Below are positions 44,401 through 52,657 of a stretch of DNA of 64,000 nt, piece by piece. This DNA is from Bacteroidia bacterium. Lineage in GTDB: Bacteria > Bacteroidota > Bacteroidia > B-17B0 > Aurantibacillaceae. A model generated the notes under the pieces. That model saw only the letters and a program-made list of their open reading frames with translations, had not been told where the DNA came from and did no database searches. The position numbers and the translations under genes were made by a program. Every line of letters starts with the position of its first letter. Positions within the stretch are counted from its first letter, which is position 1. The stretch spans positions 434,001 through 498,000 of the forward strand of contig JAEUTO010000005.1 of NCBI GenBank assembly GCA_016787785.1. The letters are read 5' to 3'.

Positions 44401-47067
44401 AATTGTTTATTGTTTAATTCTGTTACAATAACACAACCGGCCTCAATTTCAATATTACCTAATCTTACTTTCCCAACCTGTAATGGTATTTGTAATGGTT
44501 CAATCACGTTAAGTACGTTTGGCGGAACCGGACCTTTCCAATACACATGGTCACCCGGCGCATCGGCTACAGCAACTTTAATAAATGCTTGCGCAGCAAC
44601 ATACACGGTTAATATTTTAGATAATAATCTTTGTCCATCTACGCAAACACTTACTTTACCGGGCGTGCAAAATATGACCGCGACCCCAGCAACTACTAAT
44701 AATATTTGTTTCGGAAGTTGTGCGGGCGCTGCAAGTGTAATTGCTATTTCGGGCAGTCCTAACTTGCCAATAACTTATGTATGGAGCAACTCACAAACGG
44801 GCCCATTTACAAGTAATTTATGTACGGGTATTTATACATTAACTGCAACAGATGCATTAGGATGCTTTAACAGTTTTACAACCAGTATTACTTCGCCATT
44901 ACAAATTACTTCGTCAAGCGCTATATCTTCTCCATCATGTAACTTGTGTAATGGTTCCGGAACGGTAACCGCTTTAGGTGGAACTGCGCCTTATACTTAT
45001 AGCTGGACATCAAGCGCTACTTCGTCAGTAGCCGCAAATTTATGTGCGGGATTGTACCAGGTATTAATTACAGATAATAATGCTTGTACGCAAATACAAA
45101 ATATTAATATCAGCAACTCAAACGGCATTACCGGACAAACAACAAATATTCAAAACGAAATATGTGCCGGCCAATGTAACGGTGCTGCAACTGTAACAGC
45201 TGTTGGTGGAACCAACCCTATATCATATAGCTGGATCAGCCCGGCAGTTTCAAATTCTGTACTTACAAATTTATGCCCTGGTACTTATTTCTTACAAATG
45301 ACAGATGCGCAAGGTTGTATTCGCACGACATCTGTAGATATTAATTCGGGCATACAGTATACGATCACCCCAATAATAAGTGCGCCGGGATGCGGTGCTA
45401 ATAATGGAACGATCAACGTTGTTGTAAGTCCAACATTAGCTCCGGGTGGTTATTTTTATTCATGGACTCCGGGTCCGGGCATCACTTCTTCTTTAACCGG
45501 TATTGGAGCGGGTAACTACTCCGTTACGGTTACAAATACTGCTGCACCGGGCTGCCCGCAAACGCAAGCATTTGCGATAAGCAATGCAAATGGACCTGTA
45601 ATTACATTTACGCAAACTAATATAGCTTGTTCAGGAGCTTTAACCGGATCTATTACGGCACTGGGAACAACTACTTCTACTCCTGTAACTTATGCCTGGA
45701 GTAATGGCGGCACATTGCCAACAGTTAGTGGCCTCGGCGCGGGAGTAATAACATTAACTGTTACGGCGTTTAATGGATGTAGAACAATTCAGTCGTTTAC
45801 ATTGACCCAAAACCAACCTATACAATTAAGTTTAGCCAATGTACAACAACCTAAGTGTCATGATGATTGTAATGGTGCCATTACTTTGGTGCCTAGCGGA
45901 GGAACTTTGCCTTATTCATTTACCTGGTCACCACTGGCAGTGGGTAACCCGCAGTTCTCATTATGTCCTGGCCCAAGTACAGCGCCAATAGTTTATTTTG
46001 CAACGGTTACTGACGCAAAAGGATGTTCAACAACTACAAGTTTAACGTTAAACAATCCGCCATTTATAACTTTAACGCCAACTATAACAAATTCTTCTTG
46101 TAGTTCTGTTAATGATGGTGCGTTGAACGTGGGCGTTAACGGAGGTACACCAGCCTTTACTTATACATGGACAGGGGCAGCCTTTACAGCTAGCACGCAA
46201 AACATTACAAACATAGTTGCTGGCACTTATTCATTAAGCTTAACAGATAATAATGGTTGCCGCAGAGATACAGTATTAGATGTAGTGCCAACGGTTAGCA
46301 TTGTGGCGTTAGCCGGAAACGATTTTAGTCTTTGTCCTACACCTTCAGTTGCATTAACCGGTACAAATTCTTTCGGTGCAGTTTCTTATGATTGGTATTT
46401 GTTACCGAACAATACGAATACAGTGGGCAACACAGCAAATATTTCAACGCCAATTCCAAACATGACGCCGGGCACTTATACATTTGAGTTAGTAACCACT
46501 TCTTCGGTTGCGGCTTGCAGAGATACAGACCAGGTGGTTGTAAACATTTATACATTACCTGTTGTTGATGCCGGACCAACCTATACAATTCCGGTATTCT
46601 CAAACGTAACTATTGGTGGCAGTCCAACCACAAGTGGTTCGGTATCTATAACATGGTCTCCATCTTTTGATCTTGATGATCCAAGCATACAAAATCCGGT
46701 AGCATCAAATACGATAAATACAACTTATACAGTAACTATTGTAGATCTTGTAACGGGTTGTACCGTGAGTGATACAATGACTGTTTTCTTATATCCGTTA
46801 ATAAAAATTCCAAATGGCTTTAGTCCGAATGGAGATACGAAAAACGAAAAATGGATCATTGATTATATAGAGCAGTTCCCTGAAAACACAGTTGAGATCT
46901 ATAATCGTTGGGGCGAGTTGCTGTATTTCTATAATAACTATAGCGGACAGTTCGATGGCAAATTCAAAGGAAAAGATTTGCCAGTTGGAACCTATTATTA
47001 TGTAATTAATTTAAATCATCCGGCCTACACAACACCGTTTACCGGACCATTAACCATATTTAGATAA
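38434..47067 (+). CDS. giant SprB-like surface adhesin with about 30 SprB repeats and T9SS type B domain
   Basis: The 2877-residue protein has a signal peptide (about 1-24, ending FKAQ). An N-terminal beta-helix-like head follows (25-255; LYWVGGSGNFNDQNHWSL is a recurrent start in large Bacteroidota surface proteins). About 30 repeats of some 75-85 residues (about 259-2620) follow; the pattern is (N/T)xxCxxxCNGSIxxxxxGGTxPYxYxW, ending near LCxGxYTxxVxDxxxC. They are the SprB repeat family. A short Ig-like stretch and the type B sorting domain (about 2790-2877: IPNGFSPNGDTKNEKWII, EIYNRWGELLY, GTYYYVINL) close the protein. SprB is the mobile gliding adhesin of Flavobacterium; this gene is followed directly by a SprF-like gene (stop and start share one base). 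Confidence 0.88.
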   Translation: MYLGKKRSILFLFCCFTVLVFKAQTLYWVGGSGNFNDQNHWSLTSGGSASNIIPSANNDVVFDDNSSANYVNPVINFVGVNFCKSLKFNNDFVKYTVTGTKFTEINIGGDFVLTHNVNFKTNSKLKFSSASTQYKNVNFNQDAYEGDVEFVNGNWNLKNINIDNANSLNFTSGNYKINSSLIKTGNFFSNTNAVNFDVKNGKLDVKDVIEIGNNTHFISEKFLIKAKQTDPSKYKIGPSVNFGNDYKIINASSAANAVCNATLSSVGISCSGVCDGKLVLNIDVSCAPGPYTLTWNNLSCALPTLNVVPGPGSYTISNMCSCADFYDVTVFSAAVPLAFSNAVAIPGVSAINFVPFTFVQPTCFGLCNGSITGNISGSVPPYTVTLNGVPANSFAVPSGINTFTNLCAGVNTFVIVDTKGCTRTFTSSLSQPAALSSTSITASVTCNAACNGSISLSPINGTAGYTVNFSPGGTFTVPAAGSASLINLCPGIISYTITDTKSCTITSNFNITQPTAMTVTPTQTNVTCGGLCNGTASVLVTGGTGPIYNYTWTPGPTVNASSITNLCAGTQTVTIRDGNNCLFAPSPVFTITSPPPITVTPTFSNVSCNTGCNGTITAVAAGPPGPFTFTLMSATATLTTLPPWNNVCAGSYTIIAQAPSLCTGTAVVNLIAPPALSITAVTQSITCFGLCNGSITATPSGGNGAPFTFTLASSTATVFTASPYTNLCVGNYTVSIKDASLCPTSTVVTIAQPASVTPNITSASVTCNAACNGSINAAPSGPPGPFSFTLASATATIFTAPPYTNLCAGIYTLTIGSGVCSQTFAINIQQPNPLIPSIATTSISCFNACNGTLAGSVLGGTPLYNFVWTTPTGTVAGGALAGQCAGNYTFTVTDANGCTANSTATLTQPPDVTITITPTQPTCFGSCNGVLSAVVVGGTPGYTLTWSNGPVGNPNTALCAGNYTLVVVDTKGCTKSATATITSPSSITLTQNTTSTSCAGGNNGSATITAVGGVAPYSFQVGATTNTTGIFSGLSAGAYICNVTDANGCSISINFSIGSPIALSAAITGVLSSCNACTGASTVAPANGTPGYTIVWTNSLAVSVGTNVTVGGLCPGNYTATVTDSKGCIATATANVAQTVSVTVATSGSTIQCFGGLTATATANPLGGTLPYSYTWSPTAPTQTTQVATGLGAGTYTVLVADFNGCSNTATISFVNPPAIVVAPTQTNINCFGNCTGAINSNASGGTGLLTYSWSPGSITTTNLSGLCIGTYTLKVTDANGCTLTPAPFTITSQPVIAATFTTTNPSACNLNNGSICATPSGGSGGPYTFAWTPAGGVGAATSCYSSLGAGSYSLVISDGACSTTLSAILTNPTGPTLNINTQSVTCFGANTGAATVTAVGAGPFTFTWTPVVGFTTIGNVSSASGLLTGTYNIAVTNVPTGCITTQTISIAQPATSITVNSAVTNAKCFAACNGSITVAVSGGTPTYTLNWLPGPITGQGTQTVTNLCLGTYTLNVNDANLCPRQLTFNITQPTALTLTTTPSNVLCNAACNGSINVTASGGTGVSTFTWLPVGTFTGSTNQNIFNLCPGSYTVNATDANSCPATTVVTITQPTALTKTLTIVNASCSNSCNATASLTAGGGVPTYSFSWSSGPATTPSIGGLCAGNYTGTIVDANGCTTAQGFTITAPSVFNLTLTPTNPLCNAACTGSITTLMAGAQGTVNFNWVAAGTGQNPTNLCPGNYTLTATDASGCVASGVANLVSPPALLANITSTNPSCNGNCNGIAVSIAANGTPPLNYTWTPAGPNSATLSSLCAGNYTVLVKDNNNCTDVQTFTLTNPPVLNVNTSIGPATCGATATPNGSITVIPSGGTPTYSYTWSAPIVSTSSVVSGLSAGVYTVVVTDANNCTNTVTIPVSNANGPSAAPITSSSITCFGSCTGAASINPVGIVGGTPGYTVSWIVPPSTSSVNPQTNLCAGTYSAQIKDANNCLLFNSVTITQPASISILPNLTFPTCNGICNGSITLSTFGGTGPFQYTWSPGASATATLINACAATYTVNILDNNLCPSTQTLTLPGVQNMTATPATTNNICFGSCAGAASVIAISGSPNLPITYVWSNSQTGPFTSNLCTGIYTLTATDALGCFNSFTTSITSPLQITSSSAISSPSCNLCNGSGTVTALGGTAPYTYSWTSSATSSVAANLCAGLYQVLITDNNACTQIQNINISNSNGITGQTTNIQNEICAGQCNGAATVTAVGGTNPISYSWISPAVSNSVLTNLCPGTYFLQMTDAQGCIRTTSVDINSGIQYTITPIISAPGCGANNGTINVVVSPTLAPGGYFYSWTPGPGITSSLTGIGAGNYSVTVTNTAAPGCPQTQAFAISNANGPVITFTQTNIACSGALTGSITALGTTTSTPVTYAWSNGGTLPTVSGLGAGVITLTVTAFNGCRTIQSFTLTQNQPIQLSLANVQQPKCHDDCNGAITLVPSGGTLPYSFTWSPLAVGNPQFSLCPGPSTAPIVYFATVTDAKGCSTTTSLTLNNPPFITLTPTITNSSCSSVNDGALNVGVNGGTPAFTYTWTGAAFTASTQNITNIVAGTYSLSLTDNNGCRRDTVLDVVPTVSIVALAGNDFSLCPTPSVALTGTNSFGAVSYDWYLLPNNTNTVGNTANISTPIPNMTPGTYTFELVTTSSVAACRDTDQVVVNIYTLPVVDAGPTYTIPVFSNVTIGGSPTTSGSVSITWSPSFDLDDPSIQNPVASNTINTTYTVTIVDLVTGCTVSDTMTVFLYPLIKIPNGFSPNGDTKNEKWIIDYIEQFPENTVEIYNRWGELLYFYNNYSGQFDGKFKGKDLPVGTYYYVINLNHPAYTTPFTGPLTIFR
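39208..46300 (+). repeat. coding tandem repeats (about 30 SprB units)
   Basis: By eye I count about 30 units, each opening with a Cys-x2-3-Cys-Asn-Gly motif such as VTCNAACNGSI (several copies), ITCFGLCNGSI or PTCFGSCNGV, and closing with a Gly-Thr-Tyr or Gly-Asn-Tyr-Thr motif. Units are diverged at DNA level rather than identical, so the array is old and not freshly expanded. Most units keep an even number of cysteines, which suggests one disulfide each. Confidence 0.8.
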
Positions 47068-47990
47068 TGATAAAAAAGTGTTACATATTTTTATTTAGTT
47101 TAATTGCGGTTTGCGGTTTTAGTCAGCAATTGCCGCAGTACACGCAGTACATGTTAAACGAAATGGCTATTAACCCTGCGGTTGCTGGTAAAGATGATTT
47201 TGCTGATGTGCGTTCAAATAACCGTTACCAGTGGATAGGAATTACAGATGCGCCAAGAACATATATGCTAACGTTACATGGCCCCATAAAATCAAAGAAC
47301 ATGGGTATTGGTATGAATTTGTATACCGATATTGTTGGACCAACACGTAGAACAGGATTAAATTTTTCTTACGCTTACCATTTAAAATTAAAAGAAGACA
47401 TGTTCCTGTCGATGGGATTAAGTGCAGGTGTTTTGCAGTGGGGAATTGATGGAAGTAAATTAGTTTTACGTGATAGTGGTGATGAAAATTTATTAAGCAC
47501 GTATCAAACTACTTATGTACCCGATTTTGGAGCAGGAATTTATTTCCATAAAAAAGACAGGTTCTATGTTGGTTTAAGTTTACCGCAGTTATACCAAGCG
47601 CCAATTAAATTATATGATGGTGCAGGAAAAAATAGTAGGATTATAAATCATTTTAATTTAAATGCTGCTTATAAATTTGATCTTGGTGACGACTTTAAGA
47701 TCGAACCATCTTTCCTTGTAAAATATGCAATTCCTGCTCCGCCAAAAATGGATATTGGCGCACGGGTAATTTACCAGGAACAAATTTGGTTGGGTGGTGC
47801 TTACCGTCACAATGATGCCTTTACGGCTTTGGTAGGATATTTTTACAAGAATTATTTAATGATAGGTTATTCGTATGATTTTACAACAACTAACATTAAA
47901 AAGTATTCAACCGGTACGCATGAGATCATGTTAGGCATCCGCTTCTCAAAAAAACAATCAGCTACCTGGGAAGCGAATAAAGAAAAATAA
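47067..47990 (+). CDS. SprF/PorP family outer-membrane protein, partner of the giant adhesin
   Basis: The 307-residue protein has a signal peptide (about 1-19, ending GFSQ) and the PorP/SprF opening QQLPQYTQYMLNEMAINPAVAG, followed by NRYQWIGITDAPRTYMLTLH. The rest is beta-rich, with an aromatic C-terminal strand region (MLGIRFSKK). In Flavobacterium johnsoniae SprF is needed for surface exposure of SprB. Here the start codon overlaps the stop of the giant SprB-like gene by one base (TAATG), a strong sign of a dedicated pair. It converges with the gene at 48000 with only 9 bp between stops. Confidence 0.9.
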   Translation: MIKKCYIFLFSLIAVCGFSQQLPQYTQYMLNEMAINPAVAGKDDFADVRSNNRYQWIGITDAPRTYMLTLHGPIKSKNMGIGMNLYTDIVGPTRRTGLNFSYAYHLKLKEDMFLSMGLSAGVLQWGIDGSKLVLRDSGDENLLSTYQTTYVPDFGAGIYFHKKDRFYVGLSLPQLYQAPIKLYDGAGKNSRIINHFNLNAAYKFDLGDDFKIEPSFLVKYAIPAPPKMDIGARVIYQEQIWLGGAYRHNDAFTALVGYFYKNYLMIGYSYDFTTTNIKKYSTGTHEIMLGIRFSKKQSATWEANKEK

Positions 47991-47999
47991 TTTCCGCAT

Positions 48000-49661
48000 T
48001 TAAACCAGATCTTCTACAAACAGTTTCCTGAAATTAATTGAGTTGCAGAGTTCAATGTAATTGAATTCGAACTTTCCTTTTTCTAATACAAAATTCTTTA
48101 ATTTATTTTTGTCAGTTGAGGTTAAGCGAGATGTGTTAATGCAAAAAGCAATAAAAAAACTTAACTTGTTAACGCCAATTTTTTCAACCCTTGAAATTTT
48201 ACTTATTTCAATTCCAAGATCTGTTCTTAATTTTTGCAAGCACCACTTTTCTGCCGCAGACCGGTTGCCATTAAATTTTAGTTTAATTTGTTCTGTAATA
48301 AATTCACTAATAACGCTAGGGTTTATTGGTTGCGCTTCATTATTAAAGTTAGCTGCAAGGTTTGAATTTGTGAAACGTTTTAAGGTTTCGATAGATGTTC
48401 GGTAACCTTTTGTAGTTTTAATTTTTTCCGCTTCTTCGCTTGCCAGTTTTTTAAGATCATTATCCACCGGTCTGAAACCAAATCGGTAATAGAACCAAAA
48501 GGCGCCCGATTGTAAACCTTCCGGATTATTTTTTCCAAACTGGTAGGGCTCCACTTCAAAATAATTTGCACCAAAACTTTGTTTATAGCTGCGTAATAAT
48601 TGACAAAAAACAAAAGCAGATTCGCCACCCCTGAAACTCTCAAAGATATTTATGCCAAGTAGCGAACGGTTGCCAAATAACCAACCACCGCCATATGCCA
48701 TAGGAAAACCATTTTTAAACATCATAAAACCAATGTAAGACTCAAGTGGCAAACGTCTTTCAGGAAGTATGCTAAATAAAGCAATCGATAATCCGTGTTC
48801 CAGTTCGTAAAACAATAAACCATCTGCGTTGCAATACACAATAGGCTCTGTTTCGCGGTTCAATAAAAATAAGGCCACCCGTGCTTTTTCAATAATGAGG
48901 TTTTTATCCGCGTTAGATAATTTTTTGGGTGCAGGTAGTTTCTTATTTATGATCTCTTTTTCATCAAAACGTTTTAGTAAACCTTTTGTATGGTAATAAT
49001 TTTTGTGAAACGAAAAATTTCCAAAACCTTTTGAAAGTGTTTTGTTGGTTGGAATAACTGAAATGTAAACTTTTAACGATTCAAATAATTGGTCTTTAAT
49101 AAGGTCGGAAGCATCAATCCTTTCAAAATGATTGATCAGCCAAACCAAAAGATCTTTTTTGTTTTTTGAACCTACGGCTTGCTCTAACCATTTTATGGGA
49201 TTTAATTTTTCTGAAAAAGCAAATTCAAATTCCATTTCCGATAAAGCATGGCGTAAAATTTCTTTTGGATGAATACCGGTTTCATCAAAAGAATGTAAGG
49301 CAACCTGGTTAGGATATGTTTTTAATAACCATTGTATCAATGTAAAACTGTTGGCCGCTTGCGTTTGCGTATACGCAATGCCGGTTCTTTCGAGTTGGTC
49401 TTTTAAATGTGCGGGTGATTTTTTAACAGTTTCCGCTAAACGGTCCATCTCTTTTTGGACGATCAAAAGCAACTCTTCGTTTTCGGGATATCCCATTAAA
49501 AAGATCAAACAATCATGATATTGCTCTATTATTTTTTTTGAGTTTAATTTAATGTTCGCGCATTCATTTAAAAGGGCTTTTTTTTGCAAAGCAGAGCTTT
49601 CATTAAAGACCGCTGCAATTTCTTTTAAATGGGCAATGGTTATATTTTTTGATTTGATCAA
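48000..49661 (-). CDS. uncharacterised protein with GNAT-like C-terminal domain
   Basis: The 553-residue protein has no signal peptide or membrane segment. The N-terminal half (1-240) is helical. The second half contains the text MAYGGGWLFGNRSLLGINIF, SFRGGESAFVFCQLLRSYKQ, FEVEPYQFGKNNPEGLQSG and AFWFYYRFGFRPVD. I recall similar text in uncharacterised proteins of other phyla, where it looks like an acetyltransferase (GNAT) fold: a mid-sheet, a helix, and a YRLGF end. I do not recognise a specific function. It is a single gene between a convergent sprF-like gene and a divergent T9SS cargo gene. Confidence 0.7.
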   Translation of the reverse strand: MIKSKNITIAHLKEIAAVFNESSALQKKALLNECANIKLNSKKIIEQYHDCLIFLMGYPENEELLLIVQKEMDRLAETVKKSPAHLKDQLERTGIAYTQTQAANSFTLIQWLLKTYPNQVALHSFDETGIHPKEILRHALSEMEFEFAFSEKLNPIKWLEQAVGSKNKKDLLVWLINHFERIDASDLIKDQLFESLKVYISVIPTNKTLSKGFGNFSFHKNYYHTKGLLKRFDEKEIINKKLPAPKKLSNADKNLIIEKARVALFLLNRETEPIVYCNADGLLFYELEHGLSIALFSILPERRLPLESYIGFMMFKNGFPMAYGGGWLFGNRSLLGINIFESFRGGESAFVFCQLLRSYKQSFGANYFEVEPYQFGKNNPEGLQSGAFWFYYRFGFRPVDNDLKKLASEEAEKIKTTKGYRTSIETLKRFTNSNLAANFNNEAQPINPSVISEFITEQIKLKFNGNRSAAEKWCLQKLRTDLGIEISKISRVEKIGVNKLSFFIAFCINTSRLTSTDKNKLKNFVLEKGKFEFNYIELCNSINFRKLFVEDLV

Positions 49662-49702
49662 TGGAACAAATTTTCTGATAACAAATTAAACATATTTTTT
49701 TG

Positions 49703-49710
49703 TATCTTTA
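49703..49710 (+). promoter_or_regulatory. probable -7 element for the BNR-repeat protein gene
   Basis: TATCTTTA matches 7 of 8 positions of TAnnTTTG and lies 16 bp upstream of the ATG at 49727, in the divergent gap. No TTTG is at the expected -33 distance, so the call is tentative. Confidence 0.35.
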
Positions 49711-49726
49711 ATTAAATTTAAAACAA

Positions 49727-52384
49727 ATGAAATTTTTTATATCCTTATTATTTATTTCAATTTCCTTTTTTGTATCAGGGCAAAGTTTTACTAAAAACAC
49801 AACCGGGCGCGCTTTAACCTTTAAAGAAGTTCAAAAACAATTTGACGAATTTAAAAAGAACAACGACTTATCTGGAAAGAAACACTGGAAGAATTTTAAA
49901 CGATGGGAGTACGAAACGCAATTCCATACAAATACACAAGGCGAACCTGCGGGTTACGGTGATTATATAAATGCGGCTATCGAAATGGCCGAATCAAAAC
50001 AACAAATGGAGGCATCCAGTGCTGCATCTGTTTGGTCGCCAACGGGGCCAAACGTTTTGCCAAATAATTTAACAGGTTATATGGAAAATGGTATTGGAAG
50101 AATTAATTGCATAGCGTTTCATCCCTCAAACTCAAATACTTATTTTGTGGGTGTGGCGCAAGGTGGTGTTTGGAAGACTACGAACAATGGTGCAAGCTGG
50201 ACACCCTTAACCGATAATTTACCTATTACAAGAATTAGTGACATCAGCATCGATCCTTCAAACCCAAATACGATGTATATTTCTGTTTGTGACTTTGAAT
50301 ACATTGGTGTAAGTTTATTTTTAAATGGCAGAAAAAGGCATTCGCATTATGGCATGGGTGTTTATAAAACTACAGATGGCGGACTTACCTGGGCCCCAAC
50401 AGGTTTAACCTTTCAGTTAACAGATGGCGATGCTTCTTTAATAAGGAAAGTAATTGTAAACCCAGCTAACGGTAACGACCTTGTAGCTTGTGGCGCCAGC
50501 GGTATGTATAAATCTACGAATGGCGGAACCAGCTGGGTAAAAAAATTAGATTCTCTTTTTTGGGATCTGCAACGCGACCCGGGAAATCCAAACGTTTTGT
50601 ATGGCGCAACCGGTTGGGTACAGAATGCAAATTTAGGAAATGCGGGTATTTATAAATCAACCGATTTTGGAAATACCTGGAATATGCTGAACACCGGAAT
50701 GCCTTTAACAGGAAGCATTCAGCGTGTTAAGCTTGCCATTGCCCCTTCTGATCCAAATTATATTTACGCCTTGTGTGTTGATGGAAGTAATGGATTATAT
50801 GGCTTTTATAAAAGTATAAACGCTGGCGCAACATGGACCTTTGTTCCACCTGCTTTAAATATTTTGGAATATGATCAGGGAAATAATGCTGGCGGTCAAG
50901 GAAATTATGATCTTGGTTTATTAGTTCATCCAACAATTAAAACAACAGTTTATACCGGGGGTATTAATATTTGGGGATCAACAGATGGCGCGTTGAATTT
51001 TAACCCTATTTCGCACTGGACAACAAATTACGGCCCAACGTTACATTGCGATATTCATTCGATAGAAAGACAGCCCGGCACCAACCAGTACTTCGTTTGT
51101 AGCGATGGTGGGGTGTATAGAACACCCAATATGGTTATTAGCAACTGGTCTACCAGCGCATGGCCAACTAATTGGACACATTTGAATAATGGTATGCAAG
51201 TTTCTTCTTTTTACAGGTTATCGAGTTCAAGAACCACAAGCGGTAGATTGGTTGCTGGTGCGCAGGATAATTCTACATTTTATTATAAGGCCGGAACATG
51301 GTCAACTATTTTTGGTGGTGATGGAATGGATAATTATTTAGATCCTTTGAATAATAGTGATATCGTGGGCTCAAGCCAATACGGAAATTTTTACACAAGC
51401 AATAATGACGGTGTTTCAAGCAACTATCCAAATACAAATATAAATGGCGAAGCCTGTGAATGGGTAACACCAATAGCTGCAGATTATAATCATCCAGGTG
51501 TTTTGTATATAGGAAATGAAAATGTAGTGCAGTCAACAGATGGCGGAAACAGCTGGAATGCTTTAGCAAGTATATTTACCAATACGGTTACAAATACAAA
51601 CACTGAAATAAGCGCGTTGGCCGTATCAGCTTCAAACAGCCTGGTAGTGTATGCTGCCAGAAGAGTGCGTTATGAATTTGGGATGCCCGGTATGGTTTTT
51701 AAAACCACAAATGGCGGTATTAGTTTTACAAACATCACTAATAATTTACCCGATAGTTTGTATTACACCGGCATTGAAGTGAACGAAACAAACCCTAACA
51801 TTGCATATGTTTCTATGGCAGGGTTTAGTGCAGGCAGAAAGGTTTTTACAACCACAAACGGCGGAGCAACCTGGCAAAATATTTCTTATAATTTGCCAAA
51901 CATACCTGTAAATTGTATCAAACAAATTCCCGGCACAAATAATTTAATAGTTGCAACCGATATAGGCGTGTATGTGTTAACCTTTGGAAACACAAGCTGG
52001 GTAAGCAATAGCTTTGGTTTGCCAAATGTAATTGTAAGTGATATCGAATTTAATGTGCCGGCAAACAAAGTATATGTATCTACTTTTGGAAGAGGTATTT
52101 GGGAAACCAGTTATTCGGTTATAACAAATGCAAATAAAGCAGAGAAGACCTCACTCGCTTTTGAGCTTTTTCCAAGCGTAAATGAAGGAAAATTTAGTTT
52201 GGATTTCGAGCAAGTTGCAGGTCAAAAAACAATTGAAGTTTTAGATGTGATGGGTAAAATTGTTTACTCTCAGAATACAACCCAAACTAAAATTGATCTG
52301 AATTTAAATTTAGCATCGGGCGCTTACTATTTAAGAATTTCTTCCAAACAAAAATTGGGGGTAAAACGATTTATTATCAAATAA
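49727..52384 (+). CDS. secreted BNR/VPS10-type propeller protein with T9SS type A sorting domain
   Basis: The 885-residue protein has a signal peptide (about 1-18, ending VSGQ). A large beta-propeller region follows with many Asp-box (BNR) turns: TTNNGASW, TTDGGLTW, STNGGTSW, STDFGNTW, SINAGATW, STDGGNSW, TTNGGISF, TTNGGATW. It resembles sortilin/VPS10 and photosynthesis-factor-type propellers found in many secreted proteins. The C-terminal 75 residues (FELFPSVNEGKFSLDF, IEVLDVMGKIVYSQ, LASGAYYLRI, KRFIIK) form a type A sorting domain. The ligand or enzyme activity is unknown; no catalytic sialidase motif (RIP) is evident. Confidence 0.85.
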   Translation: MKFFISLLFISISFFVSGQSFTKNTTGRALTFKEVQKQFDEFKKNNDLSGKKHWKNFKRWEYETQFHTNTQGEPAGYGDYINAAIEMAESKQQMEASSAASVWSPTGPNVLPNNLTGYMENGIGRINCIAFHPSNSNTYFVGVAQGGVWKTTNNGASWTPLTDNLPITRISDISIDPSNPNTMYISVCDFEYIGVSLFLNGRKRHSHYGMGVYKTTDGGLTWAPTGLTFQLTDGDASLIRKVIVNPANGNDLVACGASGMYKSTNGGTSWVKKLDSLFWDLQRDPGNPNVLYGATGWVQNANLGNAGIYKSTDFGNTWNMLNTGMPLTGSIQRVKLAIAPSDPNYIYALCVDGSNGLYGFYKSINAGATWTFVPPALNILEYDQGNNAGGQGNYDLGLLVHPTIKTTVYTGGINIWGSTDGALNFNPISHWTTNYGPTLHCDIHSIERQPGTNQYFVCSDGGVYRTPNMVISNWSTSAWPTNWTHLNNGMQVSSFYRLSSSRTTSGRLVAGAQDNSTFYYKAGTWSTIFGGDGMDNYLDPLNNSDIVGSSQYGNFYTSNNDGVSSNYPNTNINGEACEWVTPIAADYNHPGVLYIGNENVVQSTDGGNSWNALASIFTNTVTNTNTEISALAVSASNSLVVYAARRVRYEFGMPGMVFKTTNGGISFTNITNNLPDSLYYTGIEVNETNPNIAYVSMAGFSAGRKVFTTTNGGATWQNISYNLPNIPVNCIKQIPGTNNLIVATDIGVYVLTFGNTSWVSNSFGLPNVIVSDIEFNVPANKVYVSTFGRGIWETSYSVITNANKAEKTSLAFELFPSVNEGKFSLDFEQVAGQKTIEVLDVMGKIVYSQNTTQTKIDLNLNLASGAYYLRISSKQKLGVKRFIIK

Positions 52385-52583
52385 TTTTAATCAAATTCTC
52401 AGTTTTAATTTTGTTTACGAGGATTTTTCTAAATTATTTAGTTTTTGGAATGTTGTAGCTCGACAAAGCACCTTTTTTTACCTATCAATCGAGCATTCAA
52501 AATCTTCTTATTTAGAATGATTATAAATTACGTTTTTCGTTAAAAATATTTAAAAATTCCCGCGTTAGTTCTCAATCTTCTGT

Positions 52584-52591
52584 TAATTTTG
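52584..52591 (+). promoter_or_regulatory. probable -7 element of the act operon
   Basis: TAATTTTG matches TAnnTTTG exactly and lies in the 273-bp gap before actA. Transcription would start about 52598. That supports ATG 52658 as the start of actA and excludes the earlier ATG at 52589. A -33 TTTG is not seen. Confidence 0.45.
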
Positions 52592-52657
52592 CCATCGTTT
52601 AGTGTCATTAATTTGTCATTGCAACAACAAAAAAAGATTAAAATTTCTCATTTTTAT

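Noticed and set aside
39208-46300. Regularly spaced repeats that could suggest a CRISPR array
   Set aside because: The repeats are in one long open frame, diverged at DNA level and conserved as protein (SprB repeats); there are no identical short repeats with unique spacers and no cas genes.
40080-46603. Several open frames of 60-90 codons on the minus strand inside the giant adhesin gene
   Set aside because: They follow from the Thr/Gly/Pro-rich codon use of the repeats, have no start context and their translations are low-complexity (Val/Pro/Thr) mirror text.
52589-52657. N-terminal extension of actA from ATG 52589
   Set aside because: The extra 23 residues are not signal-like, and the ATG lies within the probable -7/+1 region; ATG 52658 gives a normal signal peptide.
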